Source of the DNA: Lineus longissimus
Taxonomy: Eukaryota > Nemertea > Pilidiophora > Heteronemertea > Lineidae
Reading direction: 5' to 3'
Length of the DNA: 64,000 nucleotides
Assembly: GCF_910592395.1 (NCBI RefSeq)
Contig: NC_088317.1
Coordinates: 16,306,001-16,370,000, forward strand
In this document: positions 54,628-64,000 of the stretch, one piece after another
How positions within the stretch are numbered: the first letter of the stretch is position 1
Layout: each line of letters opens with the position of its first letter
Position numbers and translations under genes: made by a program
Notes under the pieces: generated by a model
Database searches by the model: none
What the model saw: the letters and a program-made list of their open reading frames with translations, nothing else
Told to the model about the DNA's origin: nothing

Positions 54628-56961
54628 AGGCTACTTCAAAGGCATAGGGGACAAATGGGATGGGGGGTAAATGGCGTATTGATAGGGGGAAACCCATGTG
54701 GCAATGGACAGGGAGGTACAAAAATCATGGCCACAGAGCAGCAATGAGAAGTTTAGGAGGGGGCTCAGCCAAGCCATCCGTTTAATAAGAGAATTCATGA
54801 CTCAAAAGTTAATTTTCTGTGACATGTTTTCAATTCGCACTCTTTGTTTGTAAACAAAGCATGTGGGTACAATGGGCAATAACACAAGTACACAAACTGT
54901 TATTCATGAAATCTATTTTGTCAATAACGTATTCTACCTCATTTCATATTGATTTTCGGCTTTTCAAGTCCCAAATCTCAACTACTCAAGGACTGTATGT
55001 TGTGATCAGCATGCATTAGTTACACAGCTGTACTTCAGTTCGTCCGCACAGTCATGGCAGTAGTCTTACATGATTGTATAGTGCCTATGCTTTGCAGAAT
55101 GCAGTGCCTATGCTTTGCAGAATGCAGTCTATGAAAATAAATAAACTTATCAGTTATTTTATTGTATTTTAAATTAAAATGTCTTCTTGTCACTCTCTTG
55201 ACACACTTGGCCTTTCCCACATTTGAAGATTGGCAGGCCAATACTGGCACACCTTATGTGTGGCTAATAAAATCTTTTCTCCCCATGGGGTTTACACAGT
55301 ATGAGGGCAGTCTTTGGGGGGAGGTTCGAATTGCCCCCCAAAGTTGCTGAAAAATGTGTTTTCATGCAGATTTGGGCCTTTTTGGGACAAAGAGTGGTGT
55401 TCTGCCCCCTTTCCCCTTGGAGGGCCTACTGCTCCTCCCCCCCTTTGAACCAAAAAGTTAATACGGCCCTGAGTTTCATGTAGGGTACCTGAATTTGATA
55501 TATCATCTGGCCAAAGTTGGAGGACATCGGCCTTACTTAGTCGTAGATGTGCCTATTCTGATGTCCAGGCAAACTTACGATATTTTGTATGGCAATATGC
55601 AGGTTTATTTTAGACATAGGCCTGGTTCTGTGGTATATCCATAAAAAGAACATCAAATGCTAAGCAGAAGAAGATTATTTGCTGTAAATCTTCATGATAA
55701 TAACAAGTATGGGTTCACAAAATCCTTGATCAGGAAGTAACTGTACTGAAGAGAAAAACTAGGCCAAGCAAGGCCAATAATCTTTCACTTCTCATTTATC
55801 AATAGACTTGGGAAATAGCCAAATAGTGTTAAAAAGTTATTTTAGTCTGTTTAAAGAAAGGTATTCTGTTGAACATGTCTGTCCAGTCAGTAGAATGACC
55901 GACAATCCAAATTCCCTACATTTGCAAGGTTAAGACCTGAACACGGCATTCTGACAGCCATACCAACCTGACAGGTGCTCCCACCTGGTGTTAAATCTCT
56001 AAACTAATACAGGTGTTCTTTGTCAATTTCAATTTTCCTGTTGACTCTAGTTCACCTTTCAAGGGTAACTTGTGTCAAATTTCACCATATGTTTTAGCTG
56101 TTTTTGACAAATGACTACGTCACTTTCTCATAAATCGGTAAGGTTTTCGATAAAAAATGCACATTTTCTAGAAATCCCGCCCGGACGGCTCGCTTCGATG
56201 CCGTTTTCGTTGATGATGTCACAACATGAACATTTTCGCGGTCGCGGTGGTTTACATTCAGCGATTTTATAATAAATCTAATCAAAAATGGAAAATTTGA
56301 GCTTTACATTTGTGATCAACAATTAAAAACGGACTTATTTCCGCAAAGTTGTAAATCACATCATAGTATCACTTTAATTACCACTGTGGATAATCATATA
56401 TTACTGGAAAGAAGAGTCCACTGACCACCTTCTTTGTTATCAAGGGTGGCAGGTTCCACCAGGCCAGGAAAATTCCACCCCTACTGATAGATGGCGCTCG
56501 CCCAATCTGGTCTAAACAGTAGGGAAGACACTGGTATAGATTACAGTGCATTTCATTCAATATGTACACTTACTTCAAATCTGACTAATTGGAAAGCAAT
56601 TTATCAAGTATGTATAAGACCTTTAAACATATTTGATATTGAGTGTCTTTATGTTCCAACAGTCTGGGATTTGAAAACAATTTTTTTGTTGTCAATAATA
56701 TTGAAACATACGGTAGGCCCATCTAGTAGATCTACACATCTAATCATTGATAACATCATATTTTTTGATGGCATTATAAATGGATAAGAATGCATCTGAA
56801 TTCTGGGTCAGTAGGCTTGGACTTCCTGCATGTTGAGTCATTACTAAAATATCGACATTAATTCAGAAGTGTGTGTTTTCTATTCTTTGGAATAGGTGTC
56901 TCTCGTGTCCATAATGTATTGATCAACATTAATAATAATAATAATATTAAGTTCTTCTATA
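54628..56961. other. Non-coding, repeat fragments only
   Basis: No coding exon recognised. A CpG-bearing stretch near 56178-56250 could be regulatory, but nothing downstream supports a gene. Confidence 0.35.
55340..55440 (+). repeat. Dispersed repeat fragment shared with 58260-58360
   Basis: Both places contain TTTTCATGCAGATTTGGGCC, then a GTGGTGT word and a CCCCC-rich segment. Confidence 0.45.
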
Positions 56962-57147
56962 CATGCTTCCCGAAATCGGTGGCTTGCATTGGAACTAACT
57001 TTTTCCCCCTTGTCCGTCATTAAAGGCATTCAAGTGTGTTGGTCAACCATGACTATCTCCTTTGTCCCTCCACCATAAGGCCTAGTTTCCCCTTATGACA
57101 TCACTTTTTCGGACACTCAGCGCCCCATTTCTGGAAAGGTGTATAGT
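56962..57147 (+). repeat. Dispersed 185-bp repeat, copy 2
   Basis: Near-identical to 54438-54627, in the same orientation and 2.5 kb apart. Confidence 0.8.
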
Positions 57148-57363
57148 GCTTTTCCATGTTTCCCTGTTCAAAGAGCTTTTTGGATATCATATTATTACCC
57201 CGGTCTGCACAGAAATCAGGGGTTTCAAGGAGAAACCAGAAGGCGCTCACCCGAACTCGACCAGTAGGGGAGCCAAGCGGTGACTCGGCTAGGAGTCAGA
57301 ATCACGAGGCGTACGCTCTTCTACTTAGCCACCACTGCCCCATACGTCATGCCAGCACCAGGC

Positions 57364-57768
57364 TATAGCCGCACTTACACCATCTGAAAATGGACCACCA
57401 ATCTTGGTTCGGGAACCAATGCTGCACCATCGAAAATCCACCAAGCGCTTACACCAGCGCTGCAGCTAGTTATAAAATCCGGCTACAGATGGCGCGCAAA
57501 CAATAAATTGCATGCGCAGAAAGTGCCATTTCGAAAGCGCCGCCTGGAGCCGAACCATCTAACTAGCTAATTGCCGATCCATTTGCGCGAACACCACGAC
57601 AAAGCCGAGCTTTTAACAAGCCGGGCGAATTTGGACCATCAAGCTTGGTGGGACAAATTCGCTCGGCAATTTGTATCGGCAATGGATTGCCGAACCAATT
57701 TGTCGCGGCAATGTGGTGGTGTAAGTGCAATTGGTCCACCAATATTTCGTGGTGTAAGCGCAGCTTAT
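57364..57768. mobile_element. Inverted-repeat transposon, GCGCTTACACC family
   Basis: Ends TATAGCCGCACTTACACCA and GGTGTAAGCGCAGCTTATA are inverted. Internal inverted words (TGGACCACCA and TGGTCCACCA) extend the arms. The interior holds ACAGATGGCGCG and TGCATGCGCAG, as in the element at 23522. No coding capacity was seen. Confidence 0.55.
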
Positions 57769-58755
57769 ATATGACTACTGGAACATTTGACGTATGATTG
57801 CGAAATATTATGTAAGCAAAGGTCTTGAGGCCGAATTCATTGATTTCTAACTCTGCTAAAAAATTCATACAGTATGCTGGGGTGTCCTGCTCAAAGTAGG
57901 TTTGGATATTTGCAGTTCTTCAAAACTGTGCACATGTTTGATCAGGATATGCCGGCTTTTCCAGTGTGGGTGTTGTTACCGTCGATTCTCATTTCGAATT
58001 TTTTCGGGTCTTCTGCCTGCTCGCATCTGCTCTGCCTTTCTTCATAGTGTGAATTCGCACTGATCCCCATCATTCATCAACGCCGATTCGGCGGGCTGTT
58101 CTGGATGTCTGCATGCTGTTGGAAAGTTTTCTCGCCTGCTTCTCTGAGGAATCCAGACTTACATGTTGTACTAGTAGTTCAGTCAAAAAACTTGGGTTAG
58201 TTCCTAGATTATGCATTTCACAGGGCTGTGGGGTGGGGCGTGGGGGGTGGGGGTGTATATGGCTCCCCAAACAGGGTCTAAAAACATGTTTTTCATGCAG
58301 ATTTGGGCCCTTTTAGAACTTAAAGTGGTGTCTCCCCCCTTAGGTAGCCTGCCCCAGATGACTAAAAACTTAAATATGGCCCTCTTACATGATGCATTCC
58401 CATTGCCAAAAGGGAAGTTCTCATCTGTTATTATCTGTCATGTCCGACAATTCAGACATTGAGGAAGACATGAAAATGCATAATAATAGGATAGGATAAT
58501 TTGCAATCAGTATCCGGGGTTTGTTTGCCATGACCAGTTGTACTGCTGACAATACGTTCATAACTGGCCCAGTTTTTCCATCGTTCCTCGTTAAATGCCT
58601 CAGTCAGGGATTCAAAATTGGATGGTCTCACTCAGTTGTGGCCGACCGTCCTTCCAACATAGCTCGTCATTCCAGGATACTTGTTTCTAAATTTGTTATC
58701 AGTGTCAATTTCATTTTGGACTTTTTGAGTGTATTATGTGATCATTCATAGAGAA

Positions 58756-59078
58756 GTCATCAATCTTTCTCCATCCTTAAGTCGTCAATCTTTCTCCATC
58801 CTTAAGTCGTCAATCTTTCTCCATCCTTAAGTCGTCAGTCTTTCTCCATCCTTAAGTCATCAGTCTTTCTCCATCCTTAAGTCGTCAATCTTTCTCCATA
58901 CTTAAGTCGTCAACCTTTCTCCATCCTTAAGTCGTCAATCTTTCTCCATCCTTAAGTCGTCAACCTTTCTCCATCCTTAAGTCTTCAATCTTTCTCCATC
59001 CTTAAGTCGTCAGTCTTTCTCCATCCTTAAGTCATCAATCTTTCTCCATCCTTAAGTCGTCAATCTTTCTCCATCCTG
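58756..59078 (+). repeat. 25-bp minisatellite, about 13 copies
   Basis: Unit AAGTCGTCAATCTTTCTCCA plus TCCTT repeats almost perfectly, with variants CATCAG, CTTCAA and CCATAC. Confidence 0.9.
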
Positions 59079-59079
59079 C

Positions 59080-60348
59080 ATCACCCAAGGAATCAGCAGC
59101 AACTTTTCTGAGGGTTGCCAATCTCTGGGGAGTGAAGGTAACAACCTCACCAAGTGAATCCAGCCTCGACTTCAATTTGAAACTGGAATCACTCGGAGCG
59201 CTGGTAACCCTTGACTCGGAGAGTCATGTTAAAAGTAGGCTTAATTGGCACATGTATTTTCATCTGCTGCTGGGCCACTAAAAAAATACTGGAATCTGTT
59301 AATGGAGAATTGAACAATGATCAAGAGTGGATGATTTGGATGTTGAAAAAGGTAGATTGATTCAAGAGACAAGAGGAATCTGGGGATTGTTGTGAGGTTG
59401 GATGTAAACCAGGTTTTGGTGCCGATGGTCTTGTTCACATTGGTTTGGAATGTTTTGAACAGTAGCTCCGAATCCAGGAATACTCTGTACGTTGAATTAA
59501 TGACAGGCGTGGAATTAGGTTGGCATTGTTGTTGACGGTGTGTTTTGTACTTAATCTTGACAGAAGATCAATGAATCGTTGAACAAGACCAGTGAGATTC
59601 CGTACGGTAGTACAAGTCGTGTGCTGGACGTTTACATGATTTCATGCTGATATAGGAAGTACATGTATGTCCATGTAGAAGGAATAAGTGTGAATTCACA
59701 AAAATTTAGACTATGATTCGAAATATAGAAATCTATAATAAATCTCGGAGTTGGGCGCAGAGCACTTAGGAACGCATTTCAGCTTACTCCTTTGGTCGAA
59801 TGACATGATTTTTCCACTGTGAGTTACTGTCACTGCTATCTTGCGGCTGCACCACCAAAACCAGGAATATTTGGGGATCTTCCCGAGTTTTTTAAGTGTT
59901 TTTTGCTCAGATATTGGTGATTCTGTGACAACTCCATGGTAAACCACCCCTTGTTCATTTCCGAGTCAGCCGTGGATCGCGATCTATCTGTCTTCGGTCA
60001 TTTGGATATGTGTTCGGTGAGAAGTCTCTGGGAATGCGACAATCAGCAGACCTTGGGCTAACTTGACGTCTCGGGGTAGTGACAGTGGGTGTTCAAAGAA
60101 ATACTCAATTGACAACGCCTGTACCAGTACAACCCATACGTAGGACGGGTACCAACTAGTGGATCAACTTTGAACAAGTTATGACTTAGGTTCAAAATAG
60201 ACAAGTGTTGAAATCTGGATATTTGCGTCTTTTCATCAAATGTTGATCTAATTCATTTGAAAAAGTTCCAGTCCTTGTTTCCATTGATGAAACTTGTGGA
60301 CAAAACCGTTGAATATTGATGGAATAGTGGAGGAACCGAATTGTGAAA
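59080..60348. other. 5' flank of the gene at 60349
   Basis: A minus-strand ATG frame at 59937 (33 codons, starting MELSQNHQYL, good ATG context) lies about 410 bases from the plus-strand start. No donor follows in frame, so it is noted but not called. Confidence 0.3.
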
Positions 60349-62467
60349 ATGGCGTTTTCATCTCTGGTGAGATCGGTGACACTGACGTTACAGGAGACAA
60401 ATCAGATTCATGAGGAGAAACCGGTAAGTTCAGATTCGGACATTTTGGCGTGTTGCACTTTGTGTGCAAGAAAGGGATGGTTTTTCGCAATCGCATCAGG
60501 ATCTGGCTATATACAAGACCGACAGGCAGATTTAAAACAAGTTTTAGGTGGACTTTCTGGCAGGGTCAAGTTCAGGACTTTTGCAAAGCAACCCACAAAT
60601 GTGCAATCGTATTGGCAAAAAAAAAATATTGGTATTTTTGGTCAAATTAACCATGCTTTTGGAATAATAACCTTCCAAAAGTTGAGATTTCTGGACTTCC
60701 TTGCCAGCGACACGTGATTTTATAACAAGTCAATTACAACCAATTAGTCAAATTATAGCCTCATTAACTTTACAGCCCACAAGTATAATTTGTTCCTGGA
60801 CAAATTTGATACTATTATCATTACTTGCCGCTGACAGGATTGTCCACCTGAGAAGTATAAAATGACGTGTACAACACTGTACAGTTTGCTTGTACTCAGT
60901 GCATGAAAGATTTGGCAAGCTTGTCACAGAGAAAACTTAATTGACTTTATTTTAAAGACATTAAACTTGTTTGAGGATTCTGTGTCAAATGGTTGCATGC
61001 TAACTGAAATATTTTATACTCTAATTACCCTAATTAGTATGTTTTTCTTGTTTAATTTGCATACAGAGTTGAGATGATACAATACAATGATTGAATGTAT
61101 TTATTTGATGACATACATGTAGGCCTACATTGTATGTCATATATGGTTTTTCATATTTTGAGGGTTAATGTAAGGCTGTGTCCATGTCCCATTGTTAGTA
61201 GTGGACAGCTATTAGCAGGTCATTCATTATTTTCAAGTAGTTAATTGCCCATTCAATTAGGCTACTTAGCGTGATATTTATCAAACATTTATACGATCAT
61301 TTACATCAATCTGGGTCACATGGGCCCTATTACCAGCATGTCCGCTTTGAACTTAGGTGACCTTTGTTGAAGGGGGGGGGCCTTGGCTTCTGACTGGAGA
61401 AGAGACATCCCACATTGACCGACTGCCGACATACAGTCCAAATCATGAATGACATCCCGCAATTCGTGTCATTGGCTATGAGTGACGAATTTTCATGATT
61501 CCTGCAAAAATATTGGGCCAAATTCATAAAGGGTGTTTAGCTTAAAACAGCGTTTAACTACTGAATAGACAGATTCAGGTCCTTCATGTATTAAGCATCA
61601 CAGAATATGAATAGGCCCTGCAACTGATTAAAGAGAAGTTACATGTGTCTAACCCTTAAACGCCCTTCATGAATTTGGCCCATTGTATCCATCCTGAAAA
61701 TCCTGGCTGTTTTTTGTTTGGTCCGTTCTGGTGTCCCAAAAAACCCACCCCTCTGCATTAGATGCCCATGAAGAAGTGGACAGTGGTCTTGCGTACAGAA
61801 TTTATCTTTATCAACCTATGGAGGAAATAACTACAGCGTCACCCGTCAATAAGTATTCGATGGGTTAATCAGATACTTAAATTTCATTGTTCAGCGTAAG
61901 TAGTACTATTATTAGGCCTATGTCTCTACACGACCCATCATTAAGGTGGACCAAATCATGTATAAGAATCTAACCAACTATTTGAGCTATGTCAAGTTAT
62001 ACTTGATACAAAGCAAATGGACACAGTGTGTACATACATTGTATGTGTGGAAGGATGTTGACTTAGATAGTGTAAAGCCTATTGGATCGGAAGGTTATAC
62101 TAGTACTCGGTTCATTTTATTTCGGACTTGGATTGGTCGAGAATAGTCTCGGATACTTTCGTTCCTTGAGGTGGATTCTAACGTATGAAAGATTTATCAT
62201 GTGTGCATGCAGCTGTCGTTTGTTTCCAAGTATAGTTCTTGATCTAAAAGGTCTTAGCTAAATGGATTTCAGATCAGCTAGATGGAAATTGGATTTTCAG
62301 GAATTCTGTGGTATACATCTTGGAAGACAGGAATATTTCACATTGTCTAATAATGTCGAAGCTGAATTTAATATTTTGGTCATGGGGGGGGGGGGGGGTT
62401 AGAACACCACCTTTTTAGCTCACCTCTTAGCAGAGGTGAGCTTATCCCATACCGTGGCGTCCGTCGT

Positions 62468-62508
<41 letters not shown>

Positions 62509-64000
62509 CGTCGTCCGTTAGCAGGGCACGTTTCGTAACTGTTAGAGCTATTGAGTTGAAACTTGGTACACATGTACCCTTATGTAATGACACCTTGGAG
62601 ACCAAGTTTCGGTCCGATTCGTTTCATGGTTTGGCCACCAGGGGGCCAAACGTTAAAAGTGAAAATATGCAATATCTCCCTTAATAGTAGTCGGGAAATT
62701 TTGAAAAAAATATGGTAGGTACTTCTAGCAAAGGTGTATCATATATCCTCCGGGTTTTTGATTTGCCCTCCTTTTCAAGGTCACAGAGGTCAAATAGTGT
62801 AAATTGGCCGTTAGGATGTAACGATGGCACGTTTCTAAACTGCAATGACTATTGATCCCAAATTTGGTACACATTTACCCCTTAGTCAGGTAATCTCAGG
62901 GACCGAAGTTTGGTCCAATATGATTCACCACTTGACCACCAGGGGGCAAAATCCAAAAACCTTAAAAATTTGATTATTCCTTAACTTCTTGCCCGATTGC
63001 CACCAATTTGATATCATGGGTACATCTAACCGCCATACAATATATGTCACACAGGTTTTTAATTTGACCTTCTTGTCAAGGTCACAGAGGTCAAATGGCG
63101 TAAATTGGCCGTCAGGCCGTAACTATGGCACGTTTCTTAACTGCAATGACTATTGATCACAAATTAAGTACACATGTACCCCTTGGTCAGGTGGTCTCAG
63201 GTACCGAAGTTTGGTGCGATCTGATTTGCCGCTTGGCCTCCAGGGAGGAGGCCAAATCGTAAATTCTTCAAAATGCCATTATTCCTAGTATTACTTGCCT
63301 GATTGGCACCAATTTTATATCATAGGTACATCTACTTCTAACAACCATTCAATGTGTCACCCGGGTCTTCTTTGATTTGACCTACTTTTCAAGGTCACAG
63401 AGGTCGAATGTACTGTAAATTGGCCATTTTGGGGAAATTGTAATTGCTTGGACCGAGATCAAACCTAACACTACATGACACAATACCATGCTCTTTATCC
63501 ATCTTTCCTCCACATGAGGTGAGCACAATGGCCCTGGCCATTTCATTGTACCCTAAAATGGCCTAATCTGAATAAAAAGTGTACGTTTTTCAGGGAGGTC
63601 TGTAATACAGTCCTGAATATAAACTTCTATTCACAGTCAGTTGCAGTGTCCCTTCTTTCAGACATTTTCAGGGATTGCGATGACGATCCTGACAAAAGTA
63701 GTCCAGGCTATTCCCGGAGATTAGTTCTGTGGCATTAAAGATAATTGTCCTTGCTGTCACTATTTCTGTATTACGTCATGACAAATTCATCTCCTTTCAT
63801 GTTGTCTGGTTCTTTAGTTTCTCTGTTGTTGTCTGTCCCAAACTTCCTCCCCCAGTTTTGATGTGGTTTTCAGATTTTGTGTCTCGACTTGAAAACGTTA
63901 CTATAAAACGCGAGAAAATTTGCATGTTAAAATATATTTCCTTTCTCTGCTCACACGCAGCCATATCTCAGGGACTACGCCCATTCTATGACCAGTCTAA
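60349..64000 (+). CDS. 5' part of an unrecognised gene: first exon 60349-60423, possible next exon from 63961
   Basis: The ATG is in strong context (gtgaaaATGGCG) and opens MAFSSLVRSVTLTLQETNQ, ending IHEEKP in phase 0 at the donor CCG/gtaagt. A second exon may start at 63961, after a good pyrimidine tract and acceptor (ctgctcacacgcag). In phase 0 it reads PYLRDYAHSMTSL to the window end without a stop. The 3.5-kb intron between them contains a 1.1-kb dispersed repeat with a CGT microsatellite (62417-63540). A nearer acceptor at 63672 also exists but leads to a stop within 21 codons in phase 0. I do not recognise the protein. The gene continues past the window. Confidence 0.4.
62417..63540 (+). 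repeat. Dispersed repeat with CGT microsatellite and three 301-bp tandem units
   Basis: It starts TAGCTCACCTCTTAGCAGAG followed by GTGAGC, a hairpin. A (CGT)n run follows at 62461-62518. Three units then begin with GGCACGTTTC at 62526, 62827 and 63128. Each contains GGTCACAGAGGTCAAAT and CCACCAGGGGGC-like words. It ends at GAGGTGAGCACAATGGCC. Located in the intron of the gene starting at 60349. Confidence 0.75.

Noticed and set aside
59711-59947. Minus-strand gene divergent from 60349
   Set aside because: The ATG context is good, but its 33-codon frame has no usable donor before the stop, and the longer frame starts at a non-ATG codon.

Overview
This is nuclear DNA of an animal. The evidence is intron-split genes with GT-AG splice sites and AATAAA signals, long non-coding stretches, and many short inverted-repeat transposons and minisatellites. 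The gene set (CWC15, a RYK/Derailed-type receptor start, an RBMX-like protein), frequent TAGGCCTA and ACATGTACATGT words and a TTAGGG-type repeat fit a marine invertebrate such as a lophotrochozoan or an invertebrate deuterostome. I cannot name the species. There are no prokaryotic features: no operons, CRISPR array or complete tRNA/rRNA gene that I could recognise.

Layout. 1-7 kb: transposon remnants, a small plus-strand ORF (4854), and the first coding exon of a RYK/Derailed-like Wnt receptor on the minus strand (7014-7128). A compact divergent promoter with an NRF1-type and a YY1-like motif separates it from CWC15, a spliceosome factor complete in six coding exons (7783-10295, plus strand). 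10.8-16.5 kb: mostly non-coding with minisatellites and tRNA-like SINE remnants. 16.5-27.2 kb: nine minus-strand exons of an RBMX/hnRNP G-like gene whose reading phases all join (483 residues of the Arg/Gly/Ser/Asp-rich C-terminal part). The exons for the RNA-recognition motif were not found. A 132-bp-period minisatellite sits in its last intron.

31.3-39.35 kb is the most unusual region. A 7.4-kb element with about 100-bp terminal inverted repeats, flanked by direct repeats, is filled with a satellite of alternating 68/71-bp monomers. Five copies of the element's own right-end sequence interrupt the satellite. A possible gene start (39524) follows immediately. 39.5-48 kb holds MITEs, including three near-identical 125-bp palindromic copies, a fold-back element, and a phase-consistent three-exon candidate gene on the minus strand (47064-47876). 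48.6-49.6 kb carries a candidate two-exon gene for a 60-residue protein with its own CCAAT box and AATAAA signal. 49.69-51.02 kb is a PIF/Harbinger-type transposon with a second Harbinger-type element (MADF-domain exon) nested inside it. 52.5-64 kb is mostly repeats plus two candidate first exons (52538 and 60349). The second may continue into an exon running off the window end.

I found no evidence of a new enzymatic or defence system. The noteworthy material is the satellite-bearing transposon, the nested Harbinger pair, the divergent promoter and several small unrecognised candidate genes. All exon calls were made by eye from splice motifs and phase; none has transcript support here.
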